Source: Diadema setosum
Lineage: Eukaryota; Echinodermata; Echinoidea; Diadematoida; Diadematidae
NCBI GenBank assembly: GCA_033980235.1
Contig: CM067059.1
Coordinates: 21,364,494-21,428,493, forward strand
DNA: 64,000 bases
Direction: 5' to 3'
In this document: positions 1 to 14,000 of the stretch, piece after piece
Numbering within the stretch: position 1 is the stretch's first letter
Layout of the letters: every line of letters starts with the position of its first letter
The notes under the pieces: model-generated
Seen by the model: only the letters and a program-made list of their open reading frames with translations
The model's database searches: none
Told to the model about the DNA's origin: nothing
Position numbers and translations under genes: made by a program

Positions 1-1572
1 TAGGCGAGTAGTAACAATAGTTTCCAACTTCAAAAAAATCATTCAAGGAGAGCATTAGAGAGCAAAGAAACATGGAAACTGCCATATATAATGCTGAATG
101 ATTAGCAGAAAGGTTTCCCTGCATCAGCATTAGGGATTTACGTGTACTCAATACTTGGTAGGTTTGTTGTTCTATTTACAGGGAAACAGACGGACTGAGG
201 TCTACCAGGGTCTTTGAAATCTTCAGATATTTTTCAGGGGAAAATTTCCCTTCTTGAAATTGAATAGCACTTTGAGTCCATAGGCATATATTTTCAACAA
301 AATGGGATACAATTCTACGTTATGAAATTGCTACACAAATGGCATCCTGCAAAAGAGTCATATCCAAAATGCATAGCAAATTGCTATGCGATACCAGGGA
401 GATTATTCCCCATTTGATGTTACCATTCAGGACATACTATAGGAGAGCTGTAAAGGACAAGGAAGGGCAAAGTAAAAAGGGAAAGTTATGGAGGTGTCAT
501 TCATACCATGAAACCTGGTTGAATTGAAAGAGCTGCTGGAACTTCTGGGAGACTGTCTCAGCCAGGAGTCTGGTCAATGATGGAATCTGGCACGGCATGA
601 ACCCTGGTGAAGCAGAAACACAAAGAGATAGTCATGGTAATGATATATAAAAATATAAACAGATAGATAGATAGATAGATAGACAGGTAGATAGATAGGT
701 AGATAAACAGATAGATAGGAAGATGGATACATAAATAGATACACAAAGAATAAACAGGCATATAGACTGATAAATAGAAGGATTAATATTTCAATCAGTA
801 ACTACTAATAAATAAGGATAAACATGGAAAGTGGAAGAGATTTTTGAGCTAGCTTTCATGTAAACTGCTTTCATAGTTCTGACTAAAATCGTATCATATT
901 TTTCAGAAAATGAGAGAGAAGACATGAGAATGGGAGACATGAAATGAGATGGAAGACATCTAGATAAGAGTTTAAGAAGATGCAAATCATTCTACTCTAC
1001 TGATCTACAAGATTACCAACTTCCTTTTCAGTTTATAAATCTGAACAAATGAATTAAACTACTATGAAATCAAATTGTACGTTACACAAGCCTACGATCC
1101 CATCTTTACTCATGCTATTGACCGATTCTGTGACGCGCTATGTGTATTTTTGGCATGGGCAGCGCCATTACTGCGGTGTATCATCCGACCCCCCCTCCTC
1201 TCTCCCCACCCCTCTTACGCGCGCAGAATGAAAAACTGATGCATGGTTGTTTTAGCCAATGGGCATCTCGTACTGAGTGCGCGAATGCTTGCTTAGTGCG
1301 CGAACCTTTGTTACAAGTGCGCGATAAACATGTTGCCCGTGGGGTGGGGGAGAGCAGGGGGGGTCGGCTGAGACACCGCAATTTGAGCTCATGGCTGCGC
1401 CCAGTGCCATAAAATGTCTGCTGCCCTCAACGAACCCGAATCGGTCAATAGTTCCACATTTAAGGCACTCCCTGATCAAGTTCCAAGGACACATAAGACA
1501 ATACAATCTTGCTCATACTTCATCTTCCTTTGATTTCCCTTTTATCTCAGAAGTGCTTGAGAACAGACTTAC
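1..1572. other. UBR intron 35 (left edge), no exon recognised
   Basis: The next expected UBR exon (segment after the acidic linker) was not found here. The stretch holds the GATA-type microsatellite near 658-735 and a GC-rich patch near 1130-1400, with nothing else supportable. Confidence 0.6.
658..735. repeat. (GATA)n microsatellite
   Basis: Imperfect runs of AGAT/GATA with GGTA and AACA variants. They create spurious Ile/Tyr/Leu-rich ORFs on the minus strand. Confidence 0.9.
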
Positions 1573-2036
1573 TTCCCACACCAATCTCTCCTTCTGCCCC
1601 TGTCCTCTCTGGCACGGCTCCCGTCTTTTCTTTGGCGTCATCCTTCGACTCCATTCCAACATCCTCACCCCAAGCTGCACCCGCCGCAGCCCCGCCGCCG
1701 ACTGCTCCAATGTCCTCATCACCAGCCCCAGCAGCGGCCTCTCCCTCCATGTGGGCCTCTGCATTACCATGACCGAGCACATCGTCCTCCGCCTCCTCCT
1801 CATCCTCGTCCTCCTCCTCTTCTTCGCCCTCATCGGCTGCCTCGTCATCCCCAGCTGCTGTGGCGCCGTCAATCAGTGCACCTTCTCCCGACTCCATCGG
1901 CACCACGTCGGACTCCTGGTTCTTCCCCGTTGCCGTGGCAGCCGTCTCAAACTCCTGCTGCTGGGCGGAGGCTTGCAAGGTCTTCTGGATGCCCTCAAGC
2001 CACTCCTGCAGGCTGATTGGGGTCTCGGGAGATTTC
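1573..2036 (-). CDS. UBR2: UBR exon 35: acidic low-complexity linker
   Basis: Residues 1214-1368. It starts with '[20 protein letters not shown]', aligning with the LTQWI..I...I helix after the RING, then runs into about 110 residues very rich in Glu, Asp, Ala and Gly, with an unbroken Glu/Asp run. Human UBR1/2 have only a short linker here. Donor GTAAGT, phase 1. The high GC and repetitive codons open long ORFs in every other frame, which are shadows. Confidence 0.9.
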
Positions 2037-5000
2037 CTGCGGTAAGCATCATGACGAAAAATCCATGGACGGAAATAGCCTAGTTTGCACCCTAATCACA
2101 GTCACTTTTGATCATATAAGGAATAATGTAATACCCTCAACCACAAACTATATACCTCAACAAAAAAAAAAAAAAAGAGACAAACACTCAAAATGTCTTA
2201 TCATGAAAGAACACCCGGAGACCTGACTATCACACCCAAATAACAGGAGTACCTTTCTGCGACAGCGCCCTCTTGTGCCGCATTCTGCAGACTGTGGACC
2301 GACGGGAGGAGCGGGATGACGGTGTTGCTGAGTGTCTCACACAGGGGACACAGGAACTGGTGCTGGCTGATGTCATAGTTCAGCGCCCCACGCAGGTTCC
2401 GTCGCTGCTCCTTGGCCATTAGAGACTCAAAAAACCTGTTGTATACACAAAATTATGCCCCCAAACATGCAATTACTTTACGGAAACGTGAATTCCTTCA
2501 GGTGTTCTCTGGAATTACTTTGTAAATTGATATTCTTTACAGTTCTACAGAAGATACTTTCATCATTATATCGATAAAACTAAATGTACATTCAAAACGT
2601 TGTTATTAAATTTGGTGGACACATATATTCATTTCACTCAACAAAAAATGGTTTGGCTGAAGTTCAGAATGTTGTCCTCAATTTAATTTCATCTCAAGCA
2701 TGTAAAACCAAGACACAATTTTTAAAGTAAACTATGCTCCTTCATTTATAATGCTGCAGAAGCCAGAAATTCTGTAGAACCTGCCATTTGCATTTAGCGG
2801 AAAGTAACATCAACTGCAAATCATTCACCAACTGGCATATTCATTAGCATGCTTTTCGCACCAATCAGCATACACAAACTGAAAGTGACTGTCAATAGGT
2901 AAGGATGATGTCATCTCCCTAGTCCTCATTAGGGAGCTTCAGATTTGTCACCAGAATGCAACGACGGCGCCTCTTTCGAGGTTGGACAATGGAAACAGCC
3001 GTCTCGCGCATGTGCAGAACATCATTTTTTTGCCTACTAGCGTCATCTTAAGCGTTTGCATCGCAGATCTAAAGGTCGCTATTGTATCACCACAGCATTT
3101 GTGAGATGTAATATCTTTTCACCAAAGTGGTTCGTCCAACTTTGCATTCAAATCCAAGTTTTGGTGATTGACCTAACGCTAAGTGAATGGATCGTCACAT
3201 TCAAACTTCAGTGCACAGGCATGTAAAGGTTTTAAGAGCGATAGCATCTGCAGGCAGTTCTGCGATGTCTTACCCCTGCCAGCAGGTGGCATGCATGATG
3301 TGGCCGCAAGAGTTGACATTCGTTCCCCAGTACAGATTGGCGCTAGCAAACAGTGGATCAAATTTCTCTGCAGAGCAAGATACATAAATCAGCAAAATAG
3401 ATTACATGACCCTTGAGTCTCTCTTCCCCTATAACTGTTCTCACATAACATTGCTCTTCTGATTGAAATACAGATTTGTACATTTCTGGATATTTCTGAA
3501 TATCTCTGATTTTCTTTATGGGAGTGTTGAATCACTTCCTTTTTTCTCACAACTTAAAATTGTCTCTGGCAGTTTGTTCCACAACATCAAATCATGTCAA
3601 TAAATCTATTCCGTATATACTTTTTGTTTTTTAGAGTACTTTCACTTTCTGTATAATTTGTCATATGTTCTCAAAGATCACAGCAATATCCTTCTTTTTT
3701 TTCCCTCATCAGTACTACAGAAATAAAAATTATACTATAAAAAGAAACAACTAGAAATGTCGCTTTGGCGACTGGTATGCCTCCGCCATAATGCATGATT
3801 TTCCCAATAGGTCTAGATAGTACATGTGGACACTGTGTGATTACATTTTCACAAACTGGCAAAATATTGGAATGACAAGTTTGTCACAAATGTGTTGAAT
3901 GTTCACCTTCCTTGATGTAGGTTTAATTGGATGAATAGGAGAGCATGTATCTAGGGATTTAAGGACTTTAACTTGACTTTGACCCATTCATACATTTAGG
4001 CATTGAGTAATTTTCAAGGTACAGGTGTGGAGAAAAAGTTCAATTTCTGAATTGAATAGTAAATTGTTACCATTTTCATCTGGCCCTTGACCCTAAAATT
4101 CATAAGATAATTACTTTCAGGTAGAACATGCATAATATGTAGTAAGTTTCAAGGTAACTTGAGCCACTTCCGAGATATGGAGGAAAAAGTTAGTTCAGCA
4201 CTTTCACTTATCTTTGACCTTTTGACCTTTGAGGCAAAAAGAGAAAAAAAAAACTTTCCAGAGAATTTCTATTAGGTTACACATGCATACACCAAGTGTA
4301 AAAAAATAACCCTGCTGGCATTGCATAAATATGAGGGTAATAGTAACATTTTGAAGTCTTGCACTTGACCTTTGACCCCATGAACCCTACATTCTCTAGA
4401 TAATCACTTCCAGTCAGTACATGTATATACTATGTTCCATGAAGATACCTTGAACAATTTTCCAAGGTACGGAGAAAAAAAAAGAAGTTTTAATATTTTT
4501 ACTTGACCTTTTGACCTTTGACCTTTGACCTCATGACCCAAACTGTCACCAGAGAATCTTAATTGGGTAATACATGTATACACTAAGTTTCAAGAAAATC
4601 TCTTCAGGCATTCAATAGATATGGTGGAAATAGTGAAATTTTATGTATTTGACCCTGACCTTTTGACCTTTGACCTTTGACCTCATGACCCAAACTTTCA
4701 CCAGAGAATCTTAATTAGGTAAAACATGTATACACTAAGTTTCAAGAAAATATCTTCAGGCATTCAATAGATATGGTGGAAATAGTGAAATTTTATGTAT
4801 TTGACCTTGACCTTTTGACCTTTGACCTTGAGCATGTGCACCCAAAAGTTGATAGGCACAACTTCACCCCCTAATACACATACATGCCAAGTTTCATTAG
4901 GATACCTCAACAGGTTTCGATAGTTACCTTGTCCACAAAACTCATTACGGACAGACGGAAGGACGGACGGACGGACGGACGGAAGGACGGACGGACGGAC

Positions 5001-8000
5001 GGACGGAAGGACGGACGGACGGACGGACAACCCGAAAACATAATGCCTCCGGCACCACTTCGTGGCGGAGGCATAAAAACAGCACCTAGTAGCTATCAGA
5101 ACAAATTGACATGATCAATACAAATCATCACATTTTACATGGATGAATATTACACACAGATATGCAATGAACTATTCCTTTCTGACTGCCTGATCATGTT
5201 CACAACAATAGATCATCTTACATAATGTCGAAGAAAGAAAAAAATGTGAACAAAGGAAAAGAGATATTTTTTTGTACGGGTGCAAGGGTCGAGTCAGAGA
5301 AGCTTTTTGTAAATAGAGCTAAAATATTGATTCTGTCATACTCATTTTTTGTATGAAAATGCACATGAATTAAAAACATTAAGGATTCTTCTGACACAAA
5401 ACATAACAGTGCTGTTCTACACATTCTATAACTGTGAGTCAGAATTTTACAGCATTCCTCTACTTTGAAATATCCTACATGTTTCACTACATTAGTGGTA
5501 TCAGCATAATATTTACTATTATGACACAGGTGCATAACACATTTACAATTCACTCTACTCAATTGTGTACCATATAGGTAACCAAAGTATAAGCCACAAC
5601 AGGTGATGGCTTCACTTACCAGGGTTCTCTATTCTTTTATGTCTTGCCTTTGAAAGAACTGTTGACCTGTCAGATTCAAACAGAAATGGGTCAGACAAGT
5701 TTGGGCATTGTGCAACAGCATCAGAGCCTTCTATCTAAAATTACCTATCAATCTACCTGATTATCTCTCACTCTACTTTGATTTGGGAAAATATAATATA
5801 TCAATATATCTCATTTAACATCATACATATAATCTTGTTATTGATAACTATAAGATGTGTGAGCACAGAAGGTAGTATGATGTACGCAACAGCTATGTGA
5901 GCCAACATCTTTGGACACAGTATTCCAGCACAAAACTGATACTACATTTTCATTTGAAGACACACATTAATGGCAGGTCAGTCATAAGATTTCTTTTTTT
6001 CCTTAGTAGTGATTTTCTAGAAATGGGTATTCTGTTGTCTGATTGAATCTTCTTTTCAACTTGACAACTGCATGTGAAAACCTACTGCAAAAATTGTGAG
6101 GTTAAAGGGATCGTATAGTTTTGGTTGAGACCTAACGTCAGGTTTTTAACATTTTTTTTTTTTGTGAGATAATGAGAAACCTCTCATGAAATGTCAAAAA
6201 GCATGTAACTCCAAGAGGAATTCAACGTTTATTTGATGAAAATTGGTTTTGAAATGGCTTGAGATATCTACAACAGAACGATCCTTATACAAGTTGGGAC
6301 CCATCTTTTATTACGATCGCTTTGTTTTACTTTGTTTTTGGATTTCTCAGCCATTCCAAAGCCGATTTTCATCAAATAAACTTCAATTCCTCTTAGAATG
6401 GCAATGCTCTATATCATTTCATAAGTGGTTTGTTAGTATCTCACAAAAAGTTAAAAAAACCCAAACCTCAACTCCACCAATACTACACTGTATACCATCC
6501 CTTTACAGTACCTTTGGATGAATGCAGCCAGCACCATGGCTTTGTTATCAAACGCTATATCTTCCTCCTCTTGACACAGGATGCAGGTTGCTGTCGACAC
6601 CTCGGCTATGACGGCCGGGCTCTGCCGGGGACCGAGGCAGCAGGGGTACTCAGAGCCAACAGGCTCTCTGTGAAGATAGAGGAAAGAGAGAAAGGGGGAA
6701 GAGGGTTGGGGGCAACAACTTGTATTACTTTGTATGGAAATAAAATCATTTGAATATAACAACAGTAATTACTGCTATAGATAAATGCATTTTTGATATC
6801 CTGCATCTGGAAACATGAATAAGTCTGGTACAACAGTCTGGAACAAGCACACAAAGTCAGAACAAACTGCAAAAAATCAAAGACTATATCTACAAACAAT
6901 ACGATCAACTCTCAACTCTAAACTGGAAGAAGTAAAAACCTTGGGCTGATTGGAATCCTTTCAAAATTAAGATGTTACTATTATCTTTTTTTTCAGAATT
7001 ATGAAATTGTAATTGTAAAAAAAAATATGTCGATAAGAAAATCTGAGCAAAGTAGATAGGCAGGAGGTATCAAAACAACCACAATTTAAATAGAAACTTT
7101 GAATATCTAAAATGTTTTTCTTACCCAGTGTCCATGCTACAGGTGGAGGAGGTTCGGTGACGAGGGGTGCTCTCATTTGTCGCATCAAAGAACTCTGGAT
7201 TTTTGCGGATGAAGTTTTTCTGCATGGCGGACATCTGCGTCATGAGGTGCTCTCGGCGTTTCTTGGCCAGCGCCGCCTTGCGCTTGCGCTCCTCTGCATC
7301 CTTGGCTGCATCCTCCTTGCCCGAGGCACTGGCCGGGGGAGGTGGTGGCTTCATTTGGGCAGCCGGGTGGCCCGTCAGCTTCTGGACCTGCTCGAATTTC
7401 TGCAGAAACGGAACATGGGAATAACAGAGCTTGATGGATTGTAATTCATCTTCACTTTGCGTTCACAAAAACAAAGAGGCAAAGATATCTGAATCGAAAT
7501 AACTGCCATGATACCATGATGTTTTGTTTTTTTATGATATTAATAATATTCAAAACGTATACTTTCGTAGCAACAGATGATTGCAATGGACCCTACAGAG
7601 ACAGGTAATTCACAAGTTTCCTGTTGTCTTTTGCATCCCAATGATGTCACTGAATATAGTTATTGGTCGAACACTTCAAACAACTTATGTCTCAGCCCTG
7701 TGTCACAGAAATATCTGTGAGTTTCCAAGTTGCAAAGAAGGCCATTACCGTGGAAACATTTACTAATGTAACAGCCGATTGGTTGTTTCCTGCCTGCTGC
7801 CAAAGTAACTGCAATTGTTTCAATGGGGGGGGGGGGGGGGAGAGGATAAGGGTGGATAGGGAAGGGGGGTAAGCGCATTGAAGAGTGACAGTAAGATGAA
7901 CTCACCTCTAGCACCCACTGAAGGAACTCACTGTGAGCCTCAAAGCGGGCATAACCCACCAGCCCCTGAAGGGCCTCCAGGAGACTGGGGGAGCCTGCAT

Positions 8001-11000
8001 GATAAGACATGGCAGAAACAAAACAAGACAAGTTAACACTGATACAAAACACACACACACACACACACACACAAGAAACAGCTGGATAGATCCTTTTTTT
8101 AAAGTGTCAAATACAGACTCATGATTATTCTTGAAAATCCAAATTTGTGACACAAATGGTGCATGAATAAATGGTGATGGACTAGTCCCACCGCAAGATG
8201 AAAAATTCACATTTGGTACACTGTAGCTGTCTCACGTTGCCTCATTCAAAACTCTTTGAACTATGACACTGGACTTCTGTCATTTCTCCTTCTACTATTG
8301 CAAACATCAATCCATTAATACAATTACTATCTCCCCCCCCCAAAAAAAAAAAAGAAAAAAAAAAAGAAACTAGATATATCGCTACGGCGACTGATATGCC
8401 TCCGCCATCATGCATGGTTCTTTTAATAGGTCTATAGTACAATGTCTTGACAATGTGTGATGACAGTTTCACACAATTGGCAAAATATTAAAATGACAGG
8501 TTTGCCACAAATGTGCTGAATGTTCACTTTCCTAGAACTAGGTTCAATTGGATGAATTATTCAAATGTCAGAGTGCAGGTATTTGGGGAACTAATGCTTT
8601 CTACTTGACTTTTGACCCTTTTATAAGTTTATGCTTTGAGTAATTTTCAAGGTATTGAGAAAAAGTATAATTTCAGTATCAAATGGGAAAATAGCATTAT
8701 CTAAACCTGGTCTTTGACCGTTGACCTCACAGTTCCACAGAGAATCACTGTTAGGTAGAACATGCATAAATATGTAAGTTTCATGATGATACCTTGAGTT
8801 ACTTTCGAGATATGGAGGAAAAAGTGCAATTTAGTACTTTCACTTGACCTTTGACCTTTGACCTTTTGGCAAGAAACTTCCCCAAAAATATATATTGGGT
8901 AATACATGCCATACATCCAGTTAAAAAAAAAAAAACCTTCAGGCATATTGCATTTTAAGGAAAGTAGTGATATTTTGAGGAGTTGACCTTGACCTTTGAC
9001 CCCCCTGACCTTTGACCCATGACCCCCAACTTCCCTAGATAATCACTGCCCATCGGTACAAGCATATATACTAAGTTCTATGAAGATACCTTGAACCATC
9101 TGCGAGATATGGAGAAATATGTGGAATTTCAATTTTTTTTTCACAAAATAACCTGTGACCTTTGACCTTTGACCCTGTGACCCTAAAATCCTATCCCCCA
9201 AGGATATACCCTCATACCAAGTTTGATGTAAAACCACCACACGGTTCTTGAGATATCGACAAAAACAAAACGGGACGGACGGACGGACGGACGGACGGAC
9301 GACCCGAAAACATAATGCCTCCGGCCACTTCGTTGCGGAGGCATAAAAAGGAATAGGTAAGAAAACCTTCAGGGATAAATTTACAATGGATTTTTTTCTT
9401 GTCCAACTATCTGAATGGGTTGTCACGATGAGGAAATCTGTGTGTGACTTACCGTGTGCTGCCTTGATCATGAATGTCATCGGTTTGCCCTCCTTATGAC
9501 TGGCCTCTGATTCTAAGATTGCCACGCCCACCAGGTAGAGCACCTTCAAAGAGATAGAGGGACACAACATAGACTAGTTAACAGTAACAGCGAGTACAAA
9601 AGGCAATAATAAACACACAGACTGCATCCATCTTCATCAGACTGATCTAATGATAACAGTAGAATCCCCTTGACCTTGTATGTTAATAAGAATGTTTCAT
9701 CCTCCTTGTGTGTGTTTATAAAAACTACATTAGAAGCATGATGCTACGCTTACTTGGGTGTCACAGGTTAAGGATATGAAGAACGTTTTCCTGCAACATG
9801 TATGTATCAAGCATCCCTCAGTATATTTAACTCTAAAACAAAAACTTGATATCTGCCCACTTTACTGAGAGAACACAATGCATTCAGTAGAGCCAATCAG
9901 TTTTCTGTCACCAGCACTCATATACCATACCTAGCCCTCCTCCTCCCCTCCCCCTCCCCTCCATTCCCACACCCACACTCACTCTGTGCATGATGTTGTC
10001 GGTGAGGTGGATTCCCTTTGGCTTTCGAACCCTCAGCAGCAGTGTGCGTATGATGAACATGAAGGTGTCGCAGTGGAGGATGCGGAGGAGCGGCTTGAAG
10101 CCGGCCGTCAGCCCTGGCTGCTTGTGTGGCACGATCACTGGTGGCAACAACGATAACAGCAAGACATAAGAGTTTTCAGCAGTCACTGACATAGCCTAAG
10201 TCTACTGAGCTGCAGAAGGTGAGTTGACTGCATGTACATGTATATATGACTAACTGCCATGCTCTCACATCAAATGTTACACCCTGATACGTTCTTTACA
10301 CAAACTTCATATATCACATCACTTCTGCTCTGCTCATGTATTAGATAGCCCTCACTCCCAACATTTAAACTTTGCACCACTTATCACACTAAGTACTGTC
10401 ATTCATTTTATACTCACATTGAGGTTTCCCTTCCAGCTTTCTCCTCTGCCTGATTTGCTCCTCAGACTGCAATAAGACATGAAGGCACAGAAGGAAATCA
10501 AACACTATTTAACACAGGAAATTAACAAGACACACCCCACAAATAGAGTATGCAACTTTTGGCATCCGTCATGTGATATATGGTGTTCTGACTCTATGTC
10601 AACTTCAGTCTTTCTTTGCTACTTGACTTAAAATAATTAAATGAATGAGCATTCCTGTCAACTTAATCTTCTTTGGATACATGTGACACATTTTCCTGGC
10701 AGCATGTAATCTACGATGTAATAGCTATGTTACAAACACATTGGCTTTATGAAGAGATGCCATATCATTGTATACGAGTGAATATTGTCAGAAAAGTTTC
10801 TGCATCTGTCTCCCCAAGTGATCATATGTTTGCAAGCACAAAAGCAAGTCTTTTCTTTTTTTAACTACAACCAATATCTTACATTTTCGTTGCAATGGTT
10901 TCTGTATTTTAGGAATTTGCTGTCAATGTTTACATCTGTTGCTTCAAATCATTTCTATCTTACAATCTTATTGTCATTAGAAGTCATCATAATCCAGGTA

Positions 11001-14000
11001 ACAGCAGCGCACATCGACTCTGCTGTAAGAATGATGATTCAAATGAACCTCTCTATCTATCCAGCCACATACGCCTACCCACTGTGACTTGGGACACATA
11101 CCTTGGTTTGATCCACCTTGCCGTAGTGGTAGAAGTAAGGGCTGTACTCATCTAGGCAGTCTGTCTTCAGCTCGTACATTCCTTTTCCTACGCCACCCGT
11201 CGGCTTCCTGAAACGATAGTGTAGCATGCAACAATATCTCAAACTGACGATTACCACTTGGCATGCACAAGTATCTGATCTACGCTGTTCTTAAACCATC
11301 TACTTTTACAATGCACAGCATAAAGACATACTGATGATAGTCAGTATGTATGGGGACAGAGCCTTCTTTTTTGTTGCGCCATGTCTGTGGAACTCTCTGC
11401 CAATCCCACTTCGGAATTGTAACAACCTTAACCCGTTGAGGATGGGTCCTGCGTATACTCGGGCAGGCGTCTATGGGAAATGTGTGTTGTCGCAAAATCA
11501 GCCCGTCCTCAACAGGTTAATACCTTCAAATCTGAACTGAAGACTTATCTTTTCCAGCAACTTTGTGAATGATGTGTGACATATTGTGAGAGCTGGGTGC
11601 CTTTGAATGTTTCTGCAGATAAAAGGGGCTATATAAATGCTGCTTCATCATCATCACTGATTGATCATGATGCCTCAATCACTCAATAATTTGAAGCATG
11701 AAATTGAAGCAAACTCCACTGAAATATAACAATAAACATACAATAGTTGTTACGTTTGTGTAAGCTGAGTGATAAGAATACTAGCCACTACACTGGAGAT
11801 CTTCCTACTTACTACTTCTTACACTCTCTTCATCCACACAACCTCGCTTGTAAAAACCAGTGGCTGTAATTTTCAACATCTAGGCACCAGCTGACTGGTT
11901 GGAAAAAGTTATTACCCAATCGTTATCAACAATTTCATAATGATTTTGGTGATAATATGTAAGGGAGAGAAAAAACAACCCAAAACCACAAAAGCTTGAT
12001 ACTTACTTGAAGTCTGCTACATGGTTGATCACTGCTTCCATCCCAGTCTCATGGCAGTGCTGGAAATGAAACAATTCAGAAATCATAATAGTAATTAATT
12101 ATAACATTGATTCATGAATAATAATAATCAACATATTAAAAATGATTTTCATACTCAAGTGCATATGCATATACCTTAGTGAAAATTACATTGTACCTAA
12201 TGCAAGGACAAAGAGTTTTTCCATCTATCCTCTCAAATTTCTGTCGATTGTGAGAAAAGAGTAAGATTATACATGGCTTGGGGTTAAGGGTTGAAAGGTG
12301 AGAGATCATTGATGGTGCATGTGACTTACATCTTCTGGCAGGGCCTTGGTGAGCTCGCTGTGAGCCATGGGGTTGATACACAGCTGGTGGAGGACCTCTC
12401 GTCGCACGCGAGCCTCGTCCGACACCTCACCCACCCCTCGCACATACCTCTCGCCTACAATGCAAAAATAAAGTGGGGGTTCAGGTACAGATGAATCATA
12501 AGCACTCGGCCTCAATTCCAAAGTCATGTACATTGTTTCTTTATGCTGTAATGGACACACATTTCAATCATTACACAGAAGCAGTGTATCTGAAATTGAG
12601 ACTGATTCCACTCGATATTTGATTACTTCTGAAATCACCAGGCAGGAGACGGTTGGCAGTAAAGTTGGCGGTCTGAATACGGTCGACCATTTGACAGCGG
12701 GAGCAGTTTGACAACAAGCATTGTAGCTGGAATACATGCATCTTAGCAGACAGGAACACATTCTCAACATGATTTGGCAAACTCAGCCTGCCTACGTGGG
12801 CATTTCATGACCATTATTCATTTACTCTTCCATGGTTTTTCACCGTAGATCATGCAGGCTGGGCAACAGACAATAGTTATTTTCAGACGGTGACCCTTAA
12901 CCTCAAGGACAGCTATCTTCAAGGATAAGCTCGTAGTTCCACACTGTGTAGATGCTATCGTTGACAGCTAACTTGAAGATAACTCGAAGGTAGCTATCTA
13001 CGAGATATCTCAGGGATAGTGCTCTATCAACGAGCTGTGGGGGGTCCCCACTTGTAGTTAGGCATCATGTGGACAGAACTTGTTGATAGAAACTTGTAGT
13101 TACCGAGGACAGTGAGCCTATCCTCTACACAAAACAAAGCAACACAAAGTGGTCCTAATAAAAGGTGGGTCCCACCTTTTCTTCAGATCTCGTTTCTGGA
13201 TATCTCAGCCATTTCATGACCAATTTCCATCAAACAAACTTTGATTTCCTTTTTAGAATTGTATGGCCTTTAATATTTCATATAAGTGGTTCCTAATTAT
13301 CTCGCAAAAAAATTTAAACTTGAATCCCCACCTCAACAAAAACTATATCATCCCTTTAGTGAGAGAAATATTGAGGAGTACTCACAGAGAATTGTGATGA
13401 GAAGACCCAGGAATTCCTCAATGATGACTGGCAGATGAGCATTGCAATCCTGACAACAACAAAAAACATAGGAAAGCAAACAACTGTTACAAAAAACATT
13501 GCCATTAACATCTTAGCACGGATGATGTGCATTACAACTATCATAATCTAGTGCATTGTGAATGAAAAGGAACTACACTGGGTAAGTCCTTTCAGTCACT
13601 AGCAATTGGTGATCAATCTGATTGTTATAAAATGATGAAGCACTTTCTCAATAAAATGACAGGTTGAGACTGTACAAATGACAAGGCATTTATTGTGCCA
13701 ACTCACAAATTTGCTAATGATTAATCATTAGTAAAGTATACTGACGGGTCATTAGTACTTCCACGTCGCAATGGTGACCATGAGAGATTTCAACATTTCA
13801 TTCATTTTTAATTAACACATGGACTTTGGGATGACGGTGATTTATCAAATGACAAAGATCTGCTTCATCGTTTCATAAAACAAATACATGTCATTTTGTA
13901 TAAAGTACAAAAGTATATTTACCCACTTTCTGTACTTTCGGAATAGTTCAAACATCCTCGGTTATCGCCTTCGGCATATTAGACACTTCGAAAGGTACCT

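Noticed and set aside
658..735. Hydrophobic Ile/Tyr/Leu-rich ORF as a membrane protein
   Set aside because: It is the GATA microsatellite translated on the minus strand.
791..985. Minus-strand ORF with 'SEKYDTILVRTMKAVYMKA' that loosely resembles the UBR segment after the linker
   Set aside because: Only Ser-Glu and one Tyr align with the expected segment, and there is no good donor or acceptor with the required phase. Probably chance.
1391..2083. 230-codon plus-strand ORF, the longest in the window
   Set aside because: It is the antisense shadow of UBR exon 35; the GC-rich Glu/Asp codons of the real exon keep other frames open. The peptide is Leu/Ser/Cys-rich without a domain.
4920..5030. 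Regularly spaced GACG repeats as a CRISPR-like array
   Set aside because: It is a simple tandem tetranucleotide with no spacers, located at the end of a eukaryotic dispersed repeat.
9043..9570. 175-codon minus-strand ORF
   Set aside because: Only its first part is UBR exon 28; the rest reads through the donor into the family A repeat (Arg-Pro-Ser runs from the GACG tract).
12870..13130. Possible foldback around repeated GCTATC and CTTGTAG words
   Set aside because: The inverted stretches are short and scattered and no element ends could be set.
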